Below, one piece after another: positions 1 through 5,797 of a DNA stretch of 5,828 nt. Below the pieces are notes generated by a model. It saw only the letters and a program-made list of their open reading frames with translations, did not search any database and was not told the DNA's origin. The position numbers and the translations under genes are program-made. The stretch comes from Gemmatimonadota bacterium. GTDB lineage: Bacteria; Gemmatimonadota; Gemmatimonadetes; Longimicrobiales; Gaopeijiaceae. Where the stretch lies: contig SKVI01000389.1 in assembly GCA_007129525.1 (NCBI GenBank), forward strand, positions 1-5,828, written 5' to 3'. How positions within the stretch are numbered: position 1 is the first letter of the stretch; every line of letters starts with the position of its first letter.

Positions 1-870
1 CCGGAGCCGCTCGCTCCGGTCATCGGTCTCCAGCGCGGCCGAGGCGAACAGCTCCAACCCTCCCAGCGGATTGCGAATCTCGTGGGCCACCTGGGCCAGC
101 ATGAGTCGAAGCTGCTCGTCTCGCTGCACGATGCCTCGTCTCATGCGCTCCATGGCCCGGGACAGGCGTCCCAGCTCGTCGCCCCGCTCCGTCTTCACCG
201 GCCGATCCCACCGACCGCGCTGGATCCGGATGGCCACACGCGACAGGCGTTCCAGAGGACGGACGATGTTGGTGGCCAGCAGAATGGCCAGGAGGGCGGC
301 CAGCACCGCCGAGCCCGTGGCCGCGATCAGCAGGGTGCGTCGGAAACCGGCCAGGGGGTCCAGAAAGTCCGAGGGGACCAGCACAGCCATCATGGCGTCG
401 GTGTCTTCCAGGCGCTGGAAGGCGTACTTGTAGAGACGGCCGTCGTCTCCGGTGAAGGCGGGGGTCACGGCCTCGCCGGCCTCCCAGGCCTCTTCCAGCT
501 CGGGCCCGTACGCGTCCAGCCAGCGCAGGGGCGTCCCGATGGGAAGCTCCGTGGGCGACATGCTGGAGACGATCACGGAATTGTCCCGCCGAAAGACGTA
601 CGCCTCGTCCACGTACCGTTGCAAACGTTCCAGGCGGGCCTGGGTCGCCGAGAAGTAGGCCCCGATGGAGTCGCTGGGCTGGCTGAAATTCAGGAGCGTA
701 GTCCCGTCGAGTCCCACCTCGGCCGCGGCACCAGCCACCCAGACCATCTTCTCGTCCATCTGGTCCTCCACCGCGCTCCGGGCCACGATCCAGGAGAGCC
801 ACCCGGCCCCCAGGCTCAGGAGGAGGGAGAATCCCACCAGGATCAGGACGTACTTACGCCGAAGATTCAC
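1..870 (-). CDS. Membrane sensor histidine kinase, N-terminal part (C-terminus beyond the left edge)
   Basis: This is the first 290 codons of a two-component sensor kinase, which autophosphorylates on histidine and passes the phosphate to a response regulator. The frame is open from a GTG at 870 to base 1 without a stop. Residues 4-6 are basic (RRK) and residues 7-29 form the first membrane helix. An extracytoplasmic sensor region of about 145 residues follows. A second membrane helix lies at about 179-200. A HAMP linker spans about 200-252 (IVRPLERLS near its start, DELGRLSRAME near its end). The phosphoacceptor H-box is AHEIRNPLGGLELF with His263. The ATPase domain is off the window. I chose GTG because upstream codons in this frame offer no start; a purine-rich GGGATGGA precedes it, a modest ribosome site. 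The gene begins 22 bp after the lipoprotein stop, so co-transcription is likely. The sensed signal cannot be told from sequence. Confidence 0.9.
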   Translation of the reverse strand, partial: MNLRRKYVLILVGFSLLLSLGAGWLSWIVARSAVEDQMDEKMVWVAGAAAEVGLDGTTLLNFSQPSDSIGAYFSATQARLERLQRYVDEAYVFRRDNSVIVSSMSPTELPIGTPLRWLDAYGPELEEAWEAGEAVTPAFTGDDGRLYKYAFQRLEDTDAMMAVLVPSDFLDPLAGFRRTLLIAATGSAVLAALLAILLATNIVRPLERLSRVAIRIQRGRWDRPVKTERGDELGRLSRAMERMRRGIVQRDEQLRLMLAQVAHEIRNPLGGLELFASAALETDDRSERLR

Positions 871-892
871 CGGACCGTTCCATCCCTGCGCC

Positions 893-1927
893 TCACCGAC
901 CGCACGGCACCCGCTCCACGATGGGGTCGGCAAACTGGATGGGTGCCTCCGCCCTGGGAGCCACTACGAGGTGGAAGGGATACCCCTCCCTGGCCGCCGG
1001 AGAGCAGAAGTCCCCGGGGACCCGATTGACCACTTCGATCCGCGTACCCTCGTCAATGGGGAGGATCCGGCCGACCTGCACCGAGTCACCAGCCTCCAGA
1101 CGCCGGCCCACTGCGGCCAGGACCACCATGTCCCGCTGCCAGTCCACCTCCGGGGCCTGCTCCGACGAGCCGGCGTGGGTGCCCCAGAACTCCAGCCACC
1201 CCGCGGGAGGCTGGGTGTCGTCCGAACGAAAGACCCGGGAGCCCGGCGGCCGGGCCGGGGAATCCTCCCCAATGGCCAGCGTGCGAAAGGGAAGGCTCCC
1301 GACGTAGGAGGAGATGGCATCGCTTCCCAGGGTGAAGAAGCGGGAGAGCTGGACGGCCGTCACCACCCGCGAAGCACCGGCGTCGGGCCCCGCGCTGCCC
1401 GGGGTAGTGGAAAAGAAGGTGCCATCGGCACAGCGAATCCAGCGGGCTTCCTCTCCTCGGACCTCGTCCCTCAACGTCACCGTCACTCTCGAGCGGAGGG
1501 CCCCACACTCGGGATTCAGTTGCTGGGGCGACTCCTCGGAGAAGAGCCGCAGGCCGGGCGTCGCGTTCAACTGCTGGATCAGGGAAGCATACTCGGGCGC
1601 CAGCTCTCCGGGGTTCAGCACGGGACGACGCACCGTCTCTCCGCCGATCTGGCCGTCGTAACTGATGCGCTCGGCAAGCACCCAGGGACCCTCGGAGCGC
1701 CACGAGAAGGTCTCTTCGAGACCTCCGACTCCCCCCGCCACCGCCGACTGCACCTGAACCTGGATCTGACCCACCTGGGCGAAGGCCAGCTCCCCAGTGT
1801 CCACGGGATCCGACTCACAGGCACCCAGCGCCAGGAGGAGCGGAAGGAGGAGCGCCAGAGGACGTCCGGTCCGGATCCGCGCCTTGACGGAATCGCCTTC
1901 GGGTGGAAGTTCTTCGGTATGAATCAA
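893..1927 (-). CDS. Predicted lipoprotein, possible PrcB-like C-terminal domain
   Basis: This encodes 344 residues from a TTG start. The N-terminus has a charged stretch (KARIRTGR, 15-22), a hydrophobic core (LALLLPLLLALGA, 24-36) and a lipobox LGAC, so Cys37 should be lipidated after signal peptidase II cleavage. Acidic ESD follows the Cys. The mature part has four further cysteines (141, 166, 308, 342) that could form disulfides outside the cytoplasm. Residues about 262-330 (DWQRDMVV, then beta-rich sequence ending LVVAPR) remind me of the C-terminal domain of PrcB-family proteins; this is a recalled resemblance only. The function is unknown. TTG was chosen because a perfect AGGAGG lies 8 bases upstream and no ATG or GTG lies between it and the signal peptide. 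This start places the first 9 bases inside pyrE on the other strand. The gene is followed by the kinase after 22 bp, so the lipoprotein could feed signals to it, which is inference. Confidence 0.8.
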   Translation of the reverse strand: MIHTEELPPEGDSVKARIRTGRPLALLLPLLLALGACESDPVDTGELAFAQVGQIQVQVQSAVAGGVGGLEETFSWRSEGPWVLAERISYDGQIGGETVRRPVLNPGELAPEYASLIQQLNATPGLRLFSEESPQQLNPECGALRSRVTVTLRDEVRGEEARWIRCADGTFFSTTPGSAGPDAGASRVVTAVQLSRFFTLGSDAISSYVGSLPFRTLAIGEDSPARPPGSRVFRSDDTQPPAGWLEFWGTHAGSSEQAPEVDWQRDMVVLAAVGRRLEAGDSVQVGRILPIDEGTRIEVVNRVPGDFCSPAAREGYPFHLVVAPRAEAPIQFADPIVERVPCGR

Positions 1928-2512
1928 CGCCGCCGCCTCCTGGAGCTCCTCGTCGAACGGTCCCTCGTCATGGGTGAGTTTACCCTGGCGAGCGGGGCCC
2001 GTTCGTCCTACTACATCGATGCCCGCCGCACCACCATGAGCGCAGAGGGTCAGGCGCTGGTGGGAGTGGTGGGTCTCGCCACCCTCGAATCGCACGACCT
2101 GAGCCCGGAGTGGGTGGGGGGCCTCACCATGGGCGCCGACCCCATCGCCTACGCCCTGGCCCACCGAAGCTGGCTGGACGGACGGCCCGTCAACGCCTTC
2201 TCTGTCCGCAAGCAGCCGAAGGGCTATGGGGTTTCCCGCCAGATCGAGGGTGGGCTTCCCGAGAACGCCCGGGTCGTCGTGGTCGAAGACACTCTTACCA
2301 GTGGAGGTTCTGCTCTGCGAGCCGTTCACGCCGTAGAGCATCTCGGGGCCCGGGTGCTGGCCGTCCTCGCTCTGGTGGACCGGGAGAGCGGCGGCGCCGA
2401 ACACCTGGAGGCGGAAGCCGGCGTTCCCCTGGTCCGCCTCTTCACCGCCGACGAGCTGCTGGCGGCCGCGAGGGACGACGACTCGGTCAGTCCACCAGAC
2501 GCAGGGGCATGA
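1919..2512 (+). CDS. pyrE: Orotate phosphoribosyltransferase
   Basis: The 197-residue product converts orotate and PRPP to OMP and pyrophosphate, the fifth step of de novo pyrimidine synthesis, in the cytoplasm. Visible family motifs in order are FTLASGARSSYYID (21-34, substrate-side loop), VGGLTMGADPIA (66-77), the catalytic loop VRKQPKGYG (96-104) with Arg97, Lys98 and Lys101, and the PRPP-binding motif VVVVEDTLTSGGS (119-131) with Glu123 and Asp124. Length is normal for a bacterial PyrE. The catalytic loop carries Tyr103 where Salmonella PyrE has His105; human UMP synthase also has Tyr in its KDYG loop, so activity is expected. The ATG at 1919 gives the usual N-terminal helix; the next Met (residue 18) would remove it. 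The ribosome site is weak (GGAAG, 9 bases upstream). The gene stands alone on the plus strand, with its 5' end overlapping the lipoprotein gene by 9 bp and its 3' end overlapping dnaN by 26 bp. Confidence 0.95.
   Translation: MNQRRRLLELLVERSLVMGEFTLASGARSSYYIDARRTTMSAEGQALVGVVGLATLESHDLSPEWVGGLTMGADPIAYALAHRSWLDGRPVNAFSVRKQPKGYGVSRQIEGGLPENARVVVVEDTLTSGGSALRAVHAVEHLGARVLAVLALVDRESGGAEHLEAEAGVPLVRLFTADELLAAARDDDSVSPPDAGA
1936..1941 (-). promoter_or_regulatory. Shine-Dalgarno site AGGAGG for the lipoprotein gene
   Basis: The minus strand reads AGGAGG, 8 bases before the TTG at 1927. It decides the start of the lipoprotein gene, since no ATG or GTG exists before the signal peptide. The site lies within codons 6-8 of pyrE on the opposite strand. 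Confidence 0.65.
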
Positions 2513-3611
2513 CCAGGCAGAGGTAGTCGACACCATCGGCCCCCTCCTCTGACTCTGCATACACCGGCTCCAGCGTCGCCGCCCGTTCCGGCGCCTTGAA
2601 GCTTATCTTCACCTCGTCGGTGCCGATGTACCGGAGTACCTCCAGGAGGTAGTTGGCGTTGAAGCCGATCTCCAGGTCCTCGGCGTCGTAGTTCACCTCC
2701 AACTCGTCGTGCGCCTCCCCCAGATCCGGGGTCAGGACGTTGAAGATGACCTGATCCCGGGTGAAGTGCATGCGAATCCGGTGCGTCTGATCCGAGGCCA
2801 CCGCCGCCACCCTGCGGATGGCCGATTCCAGGGGCTTGCGGTCCACGATGGCAATTCGGTCGTTGTCCTTGGGAATGACCTGCTCGTAGTTCGGGTAGGT
2901 CCCATCGATGAGCCGGCTGTAGACCTCGGTTCCGCCTGCATGGAAGCCCAGGTGGTTGCCCTCGCGACCCACCTGAATCGTCTCGTCTCCCTTGAAGAGC
3001 CTCTGAACCTGCTGGAGAGCGGCCGGAGGAACGATGAGCTGGGTGGTGGTCTCCATGGAGGGTCCGGCGGGGATCCGCATCCGCGCCAAGCGGTGCCCAT
3101 TGGTGGCCACCATGCGCATCTCTCCGTCCCGGAGCTCCCAGAGCACCCCGTTCAGCACGGGTCGCGTCTCCTCGGTGGATACCGCGAAGGAGGTGTGGCG
3201 GATGAGCGAGAGAAGGTCCTTTCCGGTCGCCTGCCATCCCCCCTCGAAGGAGACGCTGGGAAGTGCCGGGAAGTCCTCCGCCGGAAGCCCGTTCAGCTTG
3301 AAGTGGGATCGGCCGCACCGGAGCTCGATCTGGTCACCCCGGGTCTCCACCTGCACCGGTTCGTCCGGAAGCTCACGGGCGATCTCCTGGAGCTTCTTGC
3401 CAGGGGCCGTCATGGTTCCGGCTTCCAGCACCTCGGCGGGGACGTGGATCCGAACGGCCACGTCCAGGTCGGTGCCGCTCATGAATACGCCGTCGTCCGT
3501 GGCGTGCAAAAGGATGTTTGAGAGAACCGGCAGCGTCGTCTTGGAGGGGATGCTGGCCGAGACGGCGTTCAGCCCCTCGTGGAGGTTCTGGCGGGTAATG
3601 GTGAAGTTCAT
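2487..3611 (-). CDS. dnaN: DNA polymerase III beta subunit (sliding clamp)
   Basis: The 374-residue product forms a ring-shaped dimer that encircles DNA and tethers DNA polymerase III and many repair proteins. The three-fold clamp domain repeat fits the length (E. coli has 366). Recognisable clamp segments are TTLPVLSNIL (25-34), RPVLNGVLWEL (150-160), ATNGHRLA (169-176), LIDGTYPNY (234-242) and the C-terminal VMPLRL (367-372). The last three line up with the pocket that binds clamp-binding peptides. Two extra residues (VD) follow that motif. The ATG at 3611 is preceded by GGAG five bases upstream, and MNFTITRQNL is a typical start. The gene lies downstream of dnaA, separated by the origin, so it likely has its own promoter there as well as any read-through from dnaA. 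Its last 26 bp overlap the end of the convergent pyrE, leaving no room for a separate terminator. Confidence 0.98.
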   Translation of the reverse strand: MNFTITRQNLHEGLNAVSASIPSKTTLPVLSNILLHATDDGVFMSGTDLDVAVRIHVPAEVLEAGTMTAPGKKLQEIARELPDEPVQVETRGDQIELRCGRSHFKLNGLPAEDFPALPSVSFEGGWQATGKDLLSLIRHTSFAVSTEETRPVLNGVLWELRDGEMRMVATNGHRLARMRIPAGPSMETTTQLIVPPAALQQVQRLFKGDETIQVGREGNHLGFHAGGTEVYSRLIDGTYPNYEQVIPKDNDRIAIVDRKPLESAIRRVAAVASDQTHRIRMHFTRDQVIFNVLTPDLGEAHDELEVNYDAEDLEIGFNANYLLEVLRYIGTDEVKISFKAPERAATLEPVYAESEEGADGVDYLCLVMPLRLVD

Positions 3612-3655
3612 CTCGGCTCCAGAATGCAGGTTCGCCGGCAGCTTTCCACCGGGAG

Positions 3656-3706
3656 TTGTTCTTCTACCTCTCTATAGAACTACAAACTAGTAGTAGCAGT
3701 AGAGGA
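3656..3706 (+). other. Origin unwinding element with DnaA-trio repeats
   Basis: The plus strand has an AT-rich stretch (3656-3687) followed by TAG TAG TAG CAG TAG (3688-3702), a 4-base spacer AGGA, and then two box-like sites at 3707. In the basal unwinding system known from Bacillus subtilis, DnaA loads from boxes onto single-stranded trios (3'-GAT-5', here TAG read 5' to 3') and melts the adjacent AT-rich DNA. The order, polarity and spacing here all agree. The element points toward dnaN, as in B. subtilis. Confidence 0.8.
3671..3699 (-). promoter_or_regulatory. Possible dnaN promoter overlapping the unwinding element
   Basis: On the minus strand a -10-like TATAGA (3671-3676) lies 17 bases from a poor -35-like CTGCTA (3694-3699). 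The match is modest (four of six and three of six), but it is the best candidate between dnaA and dnaN, and it would give a leader of about 50 bases before dnaN. AT-rich origin DNA produces such matches by chance, so this is tentative. Confidence 0.3.
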
Positions 3707-3723
3707 TGTGGATCTGTGGAAGA
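3707..3723 (+). promoter_or_regulatory. Two abutting DnaA-box-like sites next to the trios
   Basis: TGTGGATCT (3707-3715) and TGTGGAAGA (3715-3723) share one base and have the same orientation. Each matches TGTGGATAA at seven of nine positions, with the TGTGGA core intact. Their place directly beside the trios fits the loading site for the DnaA filament. Confidence 0.7.
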
Positions 3724-3845
3724 CACGCGCATCAGGATATCGGAATCCGGTGCGGCAGACCACTCCCCCGTCCAGCGGTCGGGTGGTGGAAAGTCCGGGG
3801 AAAAGCCCTGAATGTTCTCCACCCAATCCACCATGGGCGGCACCG

Positions 3846-3871
3846 TGTGGAAAAGATACGGCTTCTCCACA
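3846..3871. promoter_or_regulatory. Inverted pair of DnaA boxes
   Basis: TGTGGAAAA (3846-3854) and TTCTCCACA (3863-3871) face each other across 8 bp. Each matches the E. coli consensus at eight of nine positions. Including flanking bases 3845 and 3872, the arms GTGTGGA and TCCACAC pair perfectly. These are the best boxes in the intergenic region and probably strong DnaA sites. Confidence 0.75.
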
Positions 3872-3919
3872 CCGTTTCCCACTGCCTTCCCACGACCCCG
3901 GAAATGGCCCTCCACGCTT

Positions 3920-4014
3920 CATCCGGATAGCTGTTGAACTCTTCATCCAGAGAGCCGTTGAACCCCCACCCGGAGAGCCGCTGAACTCTCCACCCGGAGA
4001 GCCGCTGACACTGG
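3920..4014. repeat. Four-copy 24-bp tandem repeat beside dnaA
   Basis: Copies lie at 3920-3943, 3944-3966 (23 bp), 3967-3990 and 3991-4014. The shared core is close to CACCCGGAGAGCCGCTGAAC. Copies 3 and 4 are identical over their first 18 bases; copies 2 and 1 diverge progressively. GGAGAG (3972-3977) and CTCTCC (3986-3991) can pair around an 8-base loop, so the dnaA transcript could fold here. The copies are contiguous, unlike a CRISPR array. Copy junctions carry degenerate DnaA-box-like sequence such as CTCTCCACC, so low-affinity DnaA binding is possible. Function unknown. Confidence 0.85.
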
Positions 4015-4047
4015 TGTGGCCGAAGATCAATCGTTGCCGCCGGCAGC

Positions 4048-5463
4048 TCATGGACTCTCCAGCCGGGCCTGGAGGGCGCGGACTCGGTGGGCGAAGGCCT
4101 CGTCCTCTTCCATGGTCTCTTCGACCTTCCGTATGGAGTGGATCACCGTGGAGTGGTCTCTACCGCCGAAGGCCTGGCCGATCCGGTTCAACGATTCATC
4201 GGTGAGCTCTCGGATGAGGTACATGGCCACCTGTCGGGGTACGGTGAGTTCCCGGGTCCGCCGTTTGGATGTCAGCGCCTGGGACTTGACGTCCCACTCT
4301 GCAGCCGTCCGGTCACGGATGAGCTCCGGGCTCAGCCTGCCGGGTCCGCCGGCCTCCTGCTCCCGGAGCACACCCTGCAGCGCGGTCCGGGCCAGATCCA
4401 CGGTGACCTCTTCCTTTCGGAGCGAGGAGTAGGCCAGGAGCTTGATGACCGCCCCTTCCAACTCCCGCACCGACGCCGTGCATGACCGGGCAATGAAGTC
4501 CATGACTTCCTCGTCCATGCTGAGCCCGTCGTCAGCGGCCTTCTTCTGGAGAATGGCCACCCGCGTTTCGTAGTCCGGGGGCTTGATGTCGGCCACCAGC
4601 CCCCACTCGAAGCGAGACACCAGGCGGTCCTCCACGCCGGGGAGCTCCTTCGGCGGCCGATCGGAGGTCAGGACCACCTGCTTGCCGGCGTCGTAGAGGG
4701 CGTTGAAGGTGTGGAAGAACTCCTCCTGGGTGCTGTCCTTGCGCTCCAGGAAGTGAACGTCGTCGATCAGGAGGAGATCGATCTTCCGGTATCGTTGGCG
4801 GAACTCCCGCGTGGTCCCCTGCTGGATGGCCCGGACCAGGTCGTTCATGAAGCTCTCGGTGGTCACGTACGCCACCTTCCGTCTGGGATCACGCTCCAGG
4901 ATCGAATGGCCGACGGCGTGCATCAGGTGGGTCTTGCCCAGGCCCACGCCCCCGTACAGGAAGAGGGGGTTGTACGTCCTCCCCGGCTTCTCGGACACGG
5001 CCCGTGATGCGGCTGCGGCGAGCTGGTTGTTGTTGCCCACCACGAAGCGGTCGAAGGTGTAGCGCTCGTTCAGCGCGGAGGCGTGCAGGTGGGCCTGCCC
5101 ACCGTGAGAGCCGGAGGATGCCTGCACGGCGGGGCCGGCCGTCGCGGACCCCTGGGCATGAGCGGCAGGTTCAGACGCCAGCTCCACCTGGGGAACCGAT
5201 GGGACCGACCCCGAGGGAGAGGACTGAAAAGAGAGGCTGGCCTGTTTTCCCAGAACGCGGCCCAGGATCTCGGTCAGATCGTCGCCGTACTTGTCTTCGA
5301 GCCATTCGGCGTGGAATTCGCTGGGCGCTTCCACCAGGAGCTCGTCGGAGCTGAAACCCACTGCCTCGCTTCCCTGCAGCCAGGTGCGAAAGCTCTGTTC
5401 GGGCATGCGATCCCTGGCGGCTGCCAGGACCTCTGACCAGACCTCGGCGGGGGTGAGCTCCAT
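4048..5463 (-). CDS. dnaA: Chromosomal replication initiator protein DnaA
   Basis: The 471-residue ATPase binds DnaA boxes, assembles at oriC when bound to ATP, melts it and loads the helicase; it also acts as a transcription factor. Domain I is at about 1-75 (VWSEVL, FRTWL), domain II is a low-complexity Ala/Ser/Gly-rich linker at about 80-130, and domain III (AAA+) covers about 135-350. Walker A is GGVGLGKT (171-178), Walker B is LLLIDDVHFL (230-239), sensor I is LTSD (265-268), Arg284 in VSRFEWGL corresponds to the arginine finger, and Arg333 in SVRELEGAV to sensor II. Domain IV carries the DNA-binding signature GGRDHSTV (433-440). Length is close to E. coli DnaA (467). I chose ATG at 5463 because MELTPAEVW is a standard DnaA start with AGGAAGGA just before it. 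In-frame TTG and GTG codons at 5529 and 5526 would add a proline-rich tail and fall within or just after the likely promoter -10 box. Confidence 0.98.
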   Translation of the reverse strand: MELTPAEVWSEVLAAARDRMPEQSFRTWLQGSEAVGFSSDELLVEAPSEFHAEWLEDKYGDDLTEILGRVLGKQASLSFQSSPSGSVPSVPQVELASEPAAHAQGSATAGPAVQASSGSHGGQAHLHASALNERYTFDRFVVGNNNQLAAAASRAVSEKPGRTYNPLFLYGGVGLGKTHLMHAVGHSILERDPRRKVAYVTTESFMNDLVRAIQQGTTREFRQRYRKIDLLLIDDVHFLERKDSTQEEFFHTFNALYDAGKQVVLTSDRPPKELPGVEDRLVSRFEWGLVADIKPPDYETRVAILQKKAADDGLSMDEEVMDFIARSCTASVRELEGAVIKLLAYSSLRKEEVTVDLARTALQGVLREQEAGGPGRLSPELIRDRTAAEWDVKSQALTSKRRTRELTVPRQVAMYLIRELTDESLNRIGQAFGGRDHSTVIHSIRKVEETMEEDEAFAHRVRALQARLESP

Positions 5464-5471
5464 TCCTTCCT
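5464..5471 (-). promoter_or_regulatory. Ribosome binding site of dnaA
   Basis: The minus strand reads AGGAAGGA and directly abuts the ATG at 5463; the first AGGA is 4 bases from it. It favours this start over the upstream TTG and GTG codons. Confidence 0.6.
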
Positions 5472-5528
5472 GGGGGCCGGCGGGCTTCGGTTTGGGTGGG
5501 CGAGGGGCGCATCCGACAGGGGGCACCA

Positions 5529-5557
5529 AGGGTAGGGAGCGGGTGTGGAAAAGTCAA
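5529..5557 (-). promoter_or_regulatory. Likely dnaA promoter (sigma70 type)
   Basis: On the minus strand TTGACT (5552-5557) is five of six to the -35 consensus and lies exactly 17 bases from TACCCT (5529-5534), which keeps the first two and the last base of TATAAT. A transcript would begin near 5522, leaving a leader of about 60 bases before dnaA. A DnaA box fills part of the spacer, so DnaA binding should hinder RNA polymerase. Confidence 0.6.
5544..5552 (-). promoter_or_regulatory. DnaA box within the dnaA promoter
   Basis: The minus strand reads TTTTCCACA, eight of nine to the consensus TTATCCACA and identical to the box at 3846-3854. It overlaps the last base of the -35 element and the spacer. 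Autorepression of dnaA through promoter boxes is known in several bacteria; here it is inferred from position. Confidence 0.7.
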
Positions 5558-5797
5558 TCGACCGTGACCCCCTGGAAGGGACCTCCGACAGGCTCGCCCC
5601 ACCGGGGACTCGGTGGCGTCGTGAACAGCGCAAATCGCGGTCGCGCGGCTCCTTCGTCTCCGCGGAGGCCCCAACTCCCATGCAGACTTCCCGTCTGGCT
5701 ATGGACGGCTTTGAGGGCGGGGTGGTTGGGGTGAGCCGAGATGCCCTCCGAACACCGCCGTTGCCCGCACTGCCGTCCCGCCTGAGACGCCCCGACC
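5558..5797. other. Region upstream of dnaA without a recognisable gene
   Basis: No frame here gives a protein I recognise. The longest plus-strand reading frame (5545-5817) is low in complexity, begins inside the dnaA promoter and lacks a convincing ribosome site. Many bacteria have rpmH, for ribosomal protein L34, upstream of dnaA, but no L34-like sequence is visible. The stretch may hold upstream control sites for dnaA or a promoter for a gene to the right of the window. Confidence 0.5.

Larger units (their letters stand above)
3612..4047. other. oriC: Chromosomal replication origin (oriC)
   Basis: This 436-bp gap between dnaA and dnaN has no credible gene. It holds several DnaA-box-like sites, a DnaA-trio run, an AT-rich segment (about 36% G+C over 3656-3702) and a 24-bp tandem repeat. 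Position, box content and AT-rich island together make it the likely origin. Weaker box-like 9-mers also occur at 3642-3650, 3785-3793, 3815-3823 (TTCTCCACC) and 4015-4023. Between 3724 and 3784 I see nothing distinct. Replication leaving here to the left would be co-directional with dnaN, while pyrE and, on the right side, dnaA would be read head-on. Confidence 0.88.

Noticed and set aside
82..1029. Long plus-strand reading frame opposite the kinase and lipoprotein genes
   Set aside because: Low-complexity, Gly/Pro/Arg/His-rich product with no family resemblance; the minus-strand kinase has clear HAMP and H-box motifs over the same DNA.
1884..1889. TTGACG as a -35 box for pyrE
   Set aside because: No acceptable -10 hexamer lies 16-18 bases downstream; the bases at 17 are AAGTTC.
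665..1918. Upstream extension of the pyrE frame to a 615-residue protein
   Set aside because: The extension is antisense to the lipoprotein and kinase genes and looks like shadow sequence; the PyrE homology starts at the ATG at 1919.
1980..1985. TAAACT on the minus strand (near 1980) as a -10 box for the lipoprotein gene
   Set aside because: No recognisable -35 at 16-18 bases and it lies in conserved pyrE coding sequence, so the match carries little weight.
1928..2560. Upstream extension of the lipoprotein frame to 555 residues
   Set aside because: It runs antisense through pyrE and into dnaN, and would bury the signal peptide more than 200 residues inside the protein.
3920..4014. Tandem repeat as a CRISPR array
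   Set aside because: Units are contiguous with no unique spacers, and no cas gene is nearby.
3708..4205. Plus-strand frame of 165 residues across the origin
   Set aside because: It covers DnaA boxes, the tandem repeat and the antisense 3' end of dnaA; the repetitive PPPGEPLNSPPGEPL segment is simply the 24-bp repeat translated.
5464..5529. A 22-residue N-terminal extension of DnaA from TTG (5529) or GTG (5526)
   Set aside because: These codons fall in or just after the probable promoter -10 box, the added sequence is proline-rich, and ATG at 5463 has a good ribosome site.
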